The notes under the pieces were generated by a model. That model was not told the origin of the DNA and did no database searches. It saw nothing but the letters and a program-made list of their open reading frames with translations. DNA of 40,755 nucleotides from an uncultured Oscillospiraceae bacterium (lineage in GTDB: Bacteria > Bacillota > Clostridia > Oscillospirales > Oscillospiraceae), in NCBI GenBank assembly GCA_934597165.1, contig CAKTQP010000015.1, positions 1 to 40,755 of the forward strand, read 5' to 3'. Both the position numbers and the translations under genes were made by a program. This document shows, piece after piece, positions 1-6,377 of this stretch (position 1 is the first letter of the stretch; each line of letters begins with the position of its first letter).

Positions 1-73
1 TGAGATCTATCCCATGATCGTACAGGACACCGTGTCCTGCTGTAAGAAGATGGAGGGCAATGGCGTATGCTGA
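1..73 (+). CDS. C-terminal end of an ABC ATPase, probably SufC/SmsC-like (partial)
   Basis: Only the last 23 codons lie in the window, read in frame from base 2 to a TGA at 71-73. The tail is rich in Cys, Lys and Met and holds a CCKKMEG segment. No ATPase motif is visible, so the call rests on context: the stop overlaps the start of the SufB/D-like gene by 7 bases, which implies tight translational coupling. In minimal SufBC (SMS) systems of clostridia and archaea the partner encoded with the SufB-like scaffold is a SufC-like ATPase. The assignment is inferred and needs the upstream sequence. Confidence 0.5.
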   Translation, partial: EIYPMIVQDTVSCCKKMEGNGVC

Positions 74-990
74 CTGAAATTGAAAAAGGCTTGTTGGAAA
101 CCATCGCTGACATGAAGGATGGTCAGGCAGAGGGCGCGGTCAATATCCGTGTGGACGGCAAAAAGGTCATGCGCAACAGCACCGACACCATCCGCATCGA
201 GAGCAAGACCGACAAGGACGGCATTGATATTTACGTGGCCGCCGGCAGCAAGAACGGCAGCGTTCACATCCCCGTGGTGCTCACCGAGACCGGGTTTAAG
301 GATAAGGTCTATAACGATTTCTTCATCGGCGAAGGCGCTGAGGTGGACATCGTGGCAGGCTGCGGCATCAACAACTGTGGCTGCGACGACAGCCAGCACG
401 ACGGCATCCACACCTTCTATGTGGGCAAGAACGCCAAGGTGACCTATTCCGAAAAGCACTACGGCGAGGGCGTCGGCACCGGCAAGCGCATCCTGAACCC
501 ACAGACCATCATCTACCTGGAAGAGGGCGCTTCCATGACCCTGGACCTGAGCCAGATCGGCGGCGTGGACGACACCAAGCGTTACACCAAGGCCAAGGCA
601 GGCAAGGACTCCGAGCTGATCGTCCAGGAACGTCTGCTCACCGACGGCGACCAGAACGCCGGCACCGAGATGGACATCTACCTGGAAGGGGAGAACGCTC
701 GCACCAGAGTCATCTCCCGCAGCGTGGCCAAGGGCAATTCCACCCAGGTCTTCTACCCCAGAGTCCAGGGCGATGCCGAGTGCTTCGGCCACGTGTCCTG
801 TGACGCCATCATCATGGAACATAGTAAGGTGCGCTCCATTCCGGAGATCACCTGCAACCACGTGGATGCCACCCTCATCCACGAGGCCGCCATCGGCAAG
901 ATCGCAGGGGAGCAGATCACCAAGCTCATGACCCTGGGTCTGACCGCAGAGCAGGCAGAGGAAAAGATTTTGGAAGGGTTCCTGCGGTAA
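67..990 (+). CDS. SufB/SufD-family Fe-S cluster assembly scaffold (SmsB-like)
   Basis: A 307-residue protein related to the beta-helical core of SufB/SufD, the scaffold on which Fe-S clusters are built with a SufC ATPase. At 307 residues it is much shorter than the classical SufB (about 470), as expected for the one-scaffold minimal Suf system of anaerobes. A compact cysteine group, C99-GINN-C104-G-C106, sits in the first third and is followed by histidines (SQHDGIH); these are plausible cluster ligands. The C-terminal third contains the family-typical run CNHVDATLIHEAAIGKIAGEQ. It overlaps the preceding partial gene by 7 bases, so ATPase and scaffold are probably co-translated. The family is clear; the cluster ligands are inferred. 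No desulfurase or SufU gene follows inside the window. Confidence 0.85.
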   Translation: MLTEIEKGLLETIADMKDGQAEGAVNIRVDGKKVMRNSTDTIRIESKTDKDGIDIYVAAGSKNGSVHIPVVLTETGFKDKVYNDFFIGEGAEVDIVAGCGINNCGCDDSQHDGIHTFYVGKNAKVTYSEKHYGEGVGTGKRILNPQTIIYLEEGASMTLDLSQIGGVDDTKRYTKAKAGKDSELIVQERLLTDGDQNAGTEMDIYLEGENARTRVISRSVAKGNSTQVFYPRVQGDAECFGHVSCDAIIMEHSKVRSIPEITCNHVDATLIHEAAIGKIAGEQITKLMTLGLTAEQAEEKILEGFLR

Positions 991-1010
991 TTTGATATTG
1001 TAATATGGGA

Positions 1011-1046
1011 AAGCCAGCCTTGTTTCGTACAGGGCTGGCTTTTTTG
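1011..1046 (+). terminator. Rho-independent terminator of the suf-like operon
   Basis: A 9-bp perfect stem, AAGCCAGCC (1011-1019) with GGCTGGCTT (1033-1041), is followed by a run of six T residues from 1040. It begins 20 bases after the stop codon of the SufB/D-like gene. Confidence 0.85.
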
Positions 1047-1067
1047 TGTGATGAGGAGAAAGGGGTT

Positions 1068-1462
1068 CCAAAAAATCGAAGATTTTGTGGGATAAAAATC
1101 GCCGGGAGTCCGGCGTCACAAGCGTTTTGCGTAGCAAAACCTTGGCGCAGGCGGAATTCACTTCCGCCGAGCAAGTGAAATGAAAAAGGGTTCCCACAAA
1201 ATCGAAGATTTTGTGGGCAAACGCCGGGAGTCCGGCGTCCCGAGCATTTTGCGTAGCAAAATCTCGCCGCAGGGTCAATTCATTTGACCCGAGGAAGTGA
1301 AATAAAGAAAGGGTTCCCACAAAATCAAAGATTTTGTGGGCAAACGCCGGGAGTCCGGCGACCCAAGCGTTTTGCGGAGCCAAACCTTGGCGCAGGCGGA
1401 ATTCATTTCCGCCAAGCAAGTGAAATCAGAAAGGGTTCCCACAAAATCAAAGATTTTGTGGG
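1068..1462. repeat. Tandem array of hairpin-rich units, about 122-126 bp each
   Basis: Three full units start near 1068, 1193 and 1316, and a partial one covers 1438-1462. Each full unit carries four hairpins in the same order. A: CCCACAAAATC/GATTTTGTGGG with a 3-base loop (1193-1217, 1316-1340, 1438-1462; slightly decayed at 1068-1091). B: CGCCGG-GAGT-CCGGCG (1100-1115, 1222-1237, 1345-1360). C: GTTTTGC-GTA-GCAAAAC (1124-1140; variants at 1246-1262 and 1369-1385). D: GGCGGAA-TTCAC-TTCCGCC (1150-1168, 1395-1413), replaced at 1272-1290 by GGGTCAA-TTCAT-TTGACCC. No coding sequence is credible here. It looks like a dispersed intergenic repeat family multiplied in place; mobility or RNA function is unknown. 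Confidence 0.9.
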
Positions 1463-1470
1463 AAAGAGTT

Positions 1471-1502
1471 GGTCCCGACAGGAAAGGAGACCTGTCGGGA
1501 CC
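1471..1502 (-). terminator. Perfect 12-bp inverted repeat, possible glnN terminator
   Basis: GGTCCCGACAGG (1471-1482) and CCTGTCGGGACC (1491-1502) enclose an 8-base loop. It lies 84 bases downstream of the minus-strand glnN stop and directly beside the hairpin array. Only a loose T-rich stretch (AACTCTTTCC) follows on the minus strand, so termination is plausible but not certain. It differs in sequence from the array hairpins. Confidence 0.45.
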
Positions 1503-1585
1503 GGTGAGAAAGATGAAAAAACGATCTAGGAGGGAGTTGTCAATGTGAAAAAGATGAAAACTAGAAGGTAGTGAGAAAAACAATA

Positions 1586-3685
1586 TTATACTTCAAACAT
1601 CAGGTCGCCATAGGTGGGTACCGGCCAGATGGACTTGTCAACGATCAGTTCCAGTTCATCCACCGGTGCGCGCAGAGCTGCCATGGCGGGCACCACACGG
1701 TGCAGATAAGCCTGTGCCAGTTCCTGTGCGTTCTCGATGGTGTCGGACTCGTCGCAAGCGGTAATCAGTGCGCTCAGCGCGTCCTGTGCCTGCTTGGTCA
1801 GGGCGGAGACCCGTTCCAGCAGTTCCTTCTGGACGGAGGCGTCTACACCAGCGGCGGAGACTGCGGCGTAGGACTGTGCCAGGGTGGAGCTGAACTTGAT
1901 GCCGGCGGGGATGTAGTGCTTGCCGGCCATGTGGATGGCGCACTTGGCTTCGATGCCGATCTTGCTGACGTAGTTCTCATACTGCACTTCCGCACGGGAT
2001 TCCAGTTCCGCCTTGGTGAAGATGTTGAACTTCTCGTACAGAGCGATGACATCGGGCTTGGTCAGAGCGGGGATAGCGTCCACCATGCTCTTGATGTTGG
2101 GCAGACCGCGGCGGGCTGCTTCTTCCACCCACTCGTCGGAGTAGCCGTCACCGTTGAAAATGATCCGCTTGTGCTTGGTCAGGGATTCCTTGATGTAAGC
2201 GCGGCAAGCGGCTTCGAAATCTTCTGCGCCTTCCAGGGCGTCAGCGGCGTCGCAGAATGCTTCAGCCAGGACGGTGTTCAGAGCGGTGTTGGGTGCTGCG
2301 ATGGAGTCAGCGGAGCCGACCATACGGAACTCGAACCGGTTGCCGGTGAAGGCGAAGGGAGAGGTACGGTTACGGTCGGTGGCGTCCTTCTGGAACACGG
2401 GGACGGTGGAGACACCGGTGTCCAGGGTGCCGGCGGAGACGGCAGCGGAGCTGTCGCCGCTGACGATGTTGTTGACGATCTCTTCCAGCTGAGAGCCCAG
2501 GAAGATGGAGATGATGGCGGGAGGTGCTTCCTGACCGCCCAGACGGTGTTCGTTGCCTACGTCGGAGGCGGACTGGCGGAGCAGGTCGGCGTGGTCGTCG
2601 ATGGCGGCGATGACGCAGGACAGCACCAGCAGGAACTGCAGGTTGTCAGCGGGATGGTCGCCCGGCTCGAACAGGTTTTCACCCAGGTCGGTGCCCACAG
2701 ACCAGTTGTTGTGCTTACCGGAGCCGTTGACGCCAGCATAGGGCTTCTCGTGGAGCAGGCAGACCAGGCCGTGCTTGCTTGCCACCCGCTTCATGGTCTC
2801 CATGGTCAGCTGGTTCTGGTCCACAGCCACGTTGGCGGTGGCGAAGATGGGAGCCATCTCATGCTGTGCGGGCGCCACTTCGTTGTGCTGGGTGGCGGAG
2901 GTGATGCCGAACTTCCACAGTTCAATGTTCAGGTCGTGCATGAAGGCGCCGACTCGTTCGCGGATCTGGCCGAAGTAATGGTCATCCAGCTCCTGACCCT
3001 TGGGGGCGGGTGCGCCGAACAGGGTGCGGCCAGTGTAGATCAGGTCACGGCGCTTCAGGTACTTTTCGCGGTCTACCAGGAAATATTCCTGTTCGGGGCC
3101 GACGAAAGCGGTGACCTTCTTGGCGGCAGTGTTGCCGAACAAGCGCAGGATACGGATGGCTTCCTTGCTGACTGCTTCCATGGAGCGCAGCAGGGGGGTC
3201 TTGCCGTCCAGGGCTTCGCCGGTGTAGGAGACGAAGACGGTGGGGATGCACAGGATGGTGCCGGCGGATTCTTCCTTGACAAAGGCGGGGGAAGTCATGT
3301 CCCAAGCGGTGTAGCCACGGGCATAGGAAGTGGCACGCAGGCCGCCGTTGGGGAAGGAGGAGGCGTCCGGCTCGCCCATGATGAGCTTCTTACCGGAGAG
3401 CTGGAGGAGGACGTGACCGTCCTCGTCGGGGAGGGTCAGGAAGGCGTCATGCTTTTCTGCGGTGGAGCCGGTCAGGGGCTGGAACCAGTGGCAGTAATGG
3501 GTCGCGCCCTTTTCCACTGCCCAGTTCTTCATGGCGTCGGCCACTACGTCAGCGGTCTCCATGCTGATCTGACCGCCGTTCTCCATGGCGTTTACCACCT
3601 CAGCGTACACCTTCTTCGGCAGGCGCTCCTTCATGACCGCTCTGCTGAATACGTTGGAACCGAAAATCTCGGGGATCGTAGTCAT
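1586..3685 (-). CDS. glnN: Glutamine synthetase type III (GlnN)
   Basis: A 699-residue ATP-dependent glutamate-ammonia ligase of the large GSIII class (about 700-730 residues; GSI is about 450). The N-terminal region IPEIFGSNVFSR is GSIII-specific. The catalytic domain shows FVGPEQEYFLVD near residue 200 and the nucleotide/substrate segment VNGSGKHNNWS near residue 320, followed by NRTSPFAFTGNRFEFR. The start was set at the ATG at 3685 because GGGTGG lies 8 bases upstream; an in-frame ATG 15 codons earlier lacks a ribosome site. It stands alone on the minus strand between the hairpin array and a divergent spacer. The enzyme assimilates ammonia in the cytoplasm; no glnR-type regulator or glutamine riboswitch was recognised nearby. 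Confidence 0.95.
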   Translation of the reverse strand: MTTIPEIFGSNVFSRAVMKERLPKKVYAEVVNAMENGGQISMETADVVADAMKNWAVEKGATHYCHWFQPLTGSTAEKHDAFLTLPDEDGHVLLQLSGKKLIMGEPDASSFPNGGLRATSYARGYTAWDMTSPAFVKEESAGTILCIPTVFVSYTGEALDGKTPLLRSMEAVSKEAIRILRLFGNTAAKKVTAFVGPEQEYFLVDREKYLKRRDLIYTGRTLFGAPAPKGQELDDHYFGQIRERVGAFMHDLNIELWKFGITSATQHNEVAPAQHEMAPIFATANVAVDQNQLTMETMKRVASKHGLVCLLHEKPYAGVNGSGKHNNWSVGTDLGENLFEPGDHPADNLQFLLVLSCVIAAIDDHADLLRQSASDVGNEHRLGGQEAPPAIISIFLGSQLEEIVNNIVSGDSSAAVSAGTLDTGVSTVPVFQKDATDRNRTSPFAFTGNRFEFRMVGSADSIAAPNTALNTVLAEAFCDAADALEGAEDFEAACRAYIKESLTKHKRIIFNGDGYSDEWVEEAARRGLPNIKSMVDAIPALTKPDVIALYEKFNIFTKAELESRAEVQYENYVSKIGIEAKCAIHMAGKHYIPAGIKFSSTLAQSYAAVSAAGVDASVQKELLERVSALTKQAQDALSALITACDESDTIENAQELAQAYLHRVVPAMAALRAPVDELELIVDKSIWPVPTYGDLMFEV

Positions 3686-3728
3686 AATTCTTCCACCCTT
3701 TCTTTTCATACAAAAACTAGATGAAACC

Positions 3729-3757
3729 ATTATATTGAATCTAACGGAAAAAATCTA
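3729..3757 (-). promoter_or_regulatory. Candidate glnN promoter
   Basis: Read on the minus strand, a perfect -10 TATAAT (3734-3729) lies 44 bases before the glnN start. The -35 at a 17-base spacing is weak (TAGATT, 3757-3752), so an activator may be needed. Confidence 0.4.
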
Positions 3758-4022
3758 CTACAGATACTACAAAAATAGCGACAAAGAGTGCTTGTCTGTG
3801 CAACTCCATTGTCGCTGGAAAGAAAGATACACGCCTTCGACCACTTTGTAGTGCCTGCGTTTCTTTTGATGGGGATAGAATACAACATTCGAAGGGAAAA
3901 TGCAAGGACTTTTTCGCGGAAATTGCAAGAATGGACGGAGAAGGAGGAGGGGGAAAAGGGGAACTTTTTTATGGAATAGTGATAAAATAACCCGGTGAGA
4001 GGGGAGAATGACGGCACAACCC

Positions 4023-4050
4023 TTGACAAGTTCAAATGGGGGTGTATACT
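4023..4050 (+). promoter_or_regulatory. dapL promoter (sigma-A type)
   Basis: TTGACA (4023-4028), a 16-base spacer and TATACT (4045-4050). Transcription would start near 4057, leaving a leader of about 165 bases before dapL. Confidence 0.75.
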
Positions 4051-4056
4051 TAAATC

Positions 4057-4221
4057 TGTGCACGCTCCTGTGCGGATCGCCTCATTTTGTGCAGTTTCCC
4101 ACCGGCGTGGGATTCATTTTAGCAGACAGTTTCCCCCGGGTTCTATAGTCAAGACTATGGGAATGGGGGCAAAGGATAGACAAAACCGACCAGAATGATA
4201 CACATAGGGAGGATTGACAAT
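4057..4221 (+). promoter_or_regulatory. Structured 5' leader of dapL, unassigned
   Basis: The leader can form three hairpins: GCAC/GTGC (4060-4073), CCCAC-CGGC-GTGGG (4098-4111), and a long one at 4130-4173. In the last, TTTCCCCC pairs with GGGGG(C)AAA around an inner stem GTTCTATAGTC/GACTATGGGAAT with a 2-base apex. No T-run follows any of them, so a classical terminator switch is not seen. The lysine riboswitch and T-box landmarks I would expect are missing. It may be an undescribed cis-element, a small RNA, or merely a structured spacer. Confidence 0.4.
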
Positions 4222-5442
4222 ATGAAAGTGAACAGCAACTATCAGAAATTGCCCGGCAGCTACCTCTTCTCCGAGATCGCCCGCCGCGTAGCCGCCTACT
4301 CCGCCGCACATCCTGACGCCAAGCTCATCAAGCTGGGCATCGGCGACGTCACCCGCCCCCTGCCCGCCGCTGTCATCGAGGCCATGCACAAGGCCGTTGA
4401 CGAGATGGGCGCTTCCGAGACCTTCCGCGGCTACGGCCCCGAACAGGGCTACGATTTCCTTCGGGATGCCATCGCCGCCCACGATTTCGCCGCCCGGGGC
4501 GTGGACATCCAGCCCGATGAGATCTTCATCTCCGACGGCGCTAAGAGCGACTGCGGCAACATCGGCGACCTGTTCGACGTGGATAATAAGGTAGCCCTGT
4601 GCGACCCCGTCTACACCGTCTATCTGGACACCAACGCCATGAGCGGCCGTGCCGGTGAGTACGACGCGGAGTCCGGCCGTTGGAGCAACATCTATTATAT
4701 GCCCACCACCGCAGAAAATGATTTCGTCCCCGCCCTGCCCGAAGGCAAAGTGGATATCATCTATCTCTGCTCCCCCAACAACCCTACCGGCACCGTCCTG
4801 ACCAAGGAGCAGCTGAAGGTCTGGGTGGACTATGCCAACGCCAACGACGCCATCATCCTCTTTGACGCCGCCTATGAGTCCTTCATCGTAGAGGACAACG
4901 TGCCTCACTCCATCTATGAGGTGGAAGGCGCTAAGACCTGTGCCATCGAGTTCCGCAGCTTCTCCAAGACCGCTGGCTTCACCGGCACCCGCTGCGGTTT
5001 CACCGTCGTGCCCAAGGAGCTGGTGCGGGAAGGCGCCAGCCTGAACGCTATGTGGAACCGCCGTCAGACCACCAAGTTCAACGGCACTGCCTACATCATC
5101 CAGCGTGGCGCAGAGGCTGTCTATAGTGAAGCAGGTCAGAAGCAGGTGAAGGAGAACATCGCCTACTATCAGAAGAATGCCAAGGTCATCAAGGAAGGGC
5201 TGAGCAAGGCTGGCCTGGAGGTCTATGGTGCGGTCAACTCTCCCTACGTCTGGGCAAAGACCCCCAACGGCATGGGCAGCTGGGAGTTCTTCGACCTGCT
5301 GCTGGAGCAGGCCAACGTGGTCACCACCCCCGGCGCAGGTTTCGGTCCCAGCGGCGAAGGGTATATCCGCATGACCGCTTTCGGTGACGCAGACCAGACT
5401 GTGGAAGCTGTGGCACGTGTGGCAGCGCTGCTGAAGAAGTAA
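4222..5442 (+). CDS. dapL: LL-diaminopimelate aminotransferase (DapL)
   Basis: A 406-residue PLP-dependent class I/II aminotransferase that converts tetrahydrodipicolinate directly to LL-diaminopimelate, the short route to lysine and peptidoglycan precursor used by many clostridia. Visible are the N-terminal NYQKLPGSYLFSEIARR block, the substrate-binding CSPNNPTGT motif near residue 190, and the PLP lysine K249 in SFSKTAGFTGTRCGF. Its length fits the family (about 400-410). The start at 4222 has GGGAGG 9 bases upstream; an ATG at 4195 lacks a good site. It is a single gene with its own promoter, a long leader and a terminator. Confidence 0.95.
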   Translation: MKVNSNYQKLPGSYLFSEIARRVAAYSAAHPDAKLIKLGIGDVTRPLPAAVIEAMHKAVDEMGASETFRGYGPEQGYDFLRDAIAAHDFAARGVDIQPDEIFISDGAKSDCGNIGDLFDVDNKVALCDPVYTVYLDTNAMSGRAGEYDAESGRWSNIYYMPTTAENDFVPALPEGKVDIIYLCSPNNPTGTVLTKEQLKVWVDYANANDAIILFDAAYESFIVEDNVPHSIYEVEGAKTCAIEFRSFSKTAGFTGTRCGFTVVPKELVREGASLNAMWNRRQTTKFNGTAYIIQRGAEAVYSEAGQKQVKENIAYYQKNAKVIKEGLSKAGLEVYGAVNSPYVWAKTPNGMGSWEFFDLLLEQANVVTTPGAGFGPSGEGYIRMTAFGDADQTVEAVARVAALLKK

Positions 5443-5477
5443 GAAAATATACGGCGGAAACTGAATAAATATGCAAA

Positions 5478-5518
5478 AAGGAGGCTCCGAAGAGATGGTT
5501 CTTTGGGGCCTCTTTTTT
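5478..5518 (+). terminator. dapL terminator
   Basis: GAGGC (5481-5485) pairs with GCCTC (5508-5512); the inner part extends through CCGAAGA/TTCTTTGG with wobble pairs, and six T residues follow (5513-5518). Confidence 0.85.
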
Positions 5519-5548
5519 GTGTACTGTCCACAGAAATGGAAAAGGGGC

Positions 5549-5578
5549 TTGACAAAGTGACAACAGGGGTGGTATCCT
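5549..5578 (+). promoter_or_regulatory. pyrR-uraA promoter
   Basis: TTGACA (5549-5554), an 18-base spacer and TATCCT (5573-5578) give a transcript start near 5585 and a leader of about 160 bases that contains the attenuator. Confidence 0.7.
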
Positions 5579-5605
5579 ACCGGAAGAAAAAGATGTCTTT
5601 AAGAC

Positions 5606-5727
5606 GGTACAGAGTTGCCGACAAGGTGTCATTCATAACGAGTTCCGCCGTGGGGTCCTTGGGGGATGCCATGGTTTCACTATGACTGCACGATCGCCTT
5701 GTCCTTTTGACAGGGCGTTCTTTTTTT
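5606..5727 (+). promoter_or_regulatory. PyrR-type transcription attenuator
   Basis: The terminator is CGCCTTGTC (5695-5703), loop CTTTT, GACAGGGCG (5709-5717) and a T-rich tail to 5727, ending 17 bases before pyrR. The upstream segment GACAAGG (5620-5626) is a perfect complement of CCTTGTC (5697-5703), so an antiterminator that excludes the terminator can form. Just before it, GGTACAGAGTTGCC (5606-5619) partly resembles the PyrR-binding loop consensus (CNGNGAGGY type). This matches the known mechanism: UMP-bound PyrR stabilises the anti-antiterminator and stops transcription. The PyrR site itself is a tentative match. Confidence 0.75.
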
Positions 5728-5743
5728 GCCGGAGGAGACCACA

Positions 5744-6301
5744 ATGAGCTTGAAGGAAAAAGCCCACATCATGGACGAAGCCGCCATGGAACGGGCACTG
5801 GTGCGCATCGCCCACCAGATCGTGGAGAAAAACCACGGCACCGACCACCTCTGCCTGGTGGGGATCAAAACCCGTGGGGTCCCCCTGGCACAGCGGCTGG
5901 GCAAAAACATCTCCCGGCTGGAGGGGGTGGACATCCCCGTGGGGGAACTGGACATCACCCTGTACCGGGACGACCTGAGCACCATCGCCGAAGCGCCGGT
6001 GGTCAGCGGCACCCACGTGCCCTTCTCTGTGGAGGGGATGACGGTGGTGCTGGTGGATGACGTCATCTTCACCGGCCGCACCGCGCGGGCTGCCATGGAG
6101 GCGGTCATCGCCTTGGGGCGTCCGGCCAAAATTCAGCTCTTCGCCCTCATCGACCGGGGCCATGCGGAGCTGCCCATCAAGGCAAACTACGTGGGCAAGC
6201 ACATCCCCACCGCCCGCCGGGAGATCGTCTCGGTGAAGGTGGCGGAGCAGGACGGAGAGAACAGCGTGACCATTTGGAGTCGGGAGGAGACCGACTCTTG
6301 A
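5744..6301 (+). CDS. pyrR: Bifunctional pyrimidine attenuator / uracil phosphoribosyltransferase PyrR
   Basis: A 185-residue type I phosphoribosyltransferase-fold protein that binds pyrimidine leader RNA in response to UMP and has weak UPRTase activity. The PRPP loop VVLVDDVIFTGRTARAA lies at about residues 101-117, with the acidic pair D105-D106. GIKTRGVPLAQRL and VGELDITLYRDD are typical PyrR blocks. The start at 5744 follows GGAGGAG by 7 bases; an upstream TTG in frame would lie within the terminator tail. It sits behind its own attenuator and before uraA (77-base gap), so it is autoregulated together with uracil uptake. A separate dedicated upp is present at 18250. Confidence 0.95.
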   Translation: MSLKEKAHIMDEAAMERALVRIAHQIVEKNHGTDHLCLVGIKTRGVPLAQRLGKNISRLEGVDIPVGELDITLYRDDLSTIAEAPVVSGTHVPFSVEGMTVVLVDDVIFTGRTARAAMEAVIALGRPAKIQLFALIDRGHAELPIKANYVGKHIPTARREIVSVKVAEQDGENSVTIWSREETDS

Positions 6302-6377
6302 TGATAGAACCAAGACCATCGCAACTGTGAGCAACAAGCAACCGATAGAAAAGAAAGAAAAAGAGAAGGAGACAATC

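Noticed and set aside
7..1419. Long minus-strand reading frame through the SufB/D gene and the repeat array
   Set aside because: It is antisense to a clear gene, runs through hairpin repeats, and arises from GC-rich third positions. Similar shadows at 1571-3724 (+), 6177-7832 (-), 9197-11089 (-), 18954-20714 (-) and 26278-28125 (-) were dropped for the same reason.
1068..1462. CRISPR array
   Set aside because: Units are about 123 bp and similar along their whole length, with internal hairpins; there is no short constant repeat alternating with unique spacers and no cas gene.
1545..1571. Eight-codon reading frame with an upstream AGGAGGG
   Set aside because: Far too short and without conservation evidence; the ribosome-like site may be chance in purine-rich sequence beside the array.
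4057..4221. Lysine riboswitch or T-box before dapL
   Set aside because: The conserved core sequences of both classes and a terminator are not visible; kept only as an unassigned structured leader.
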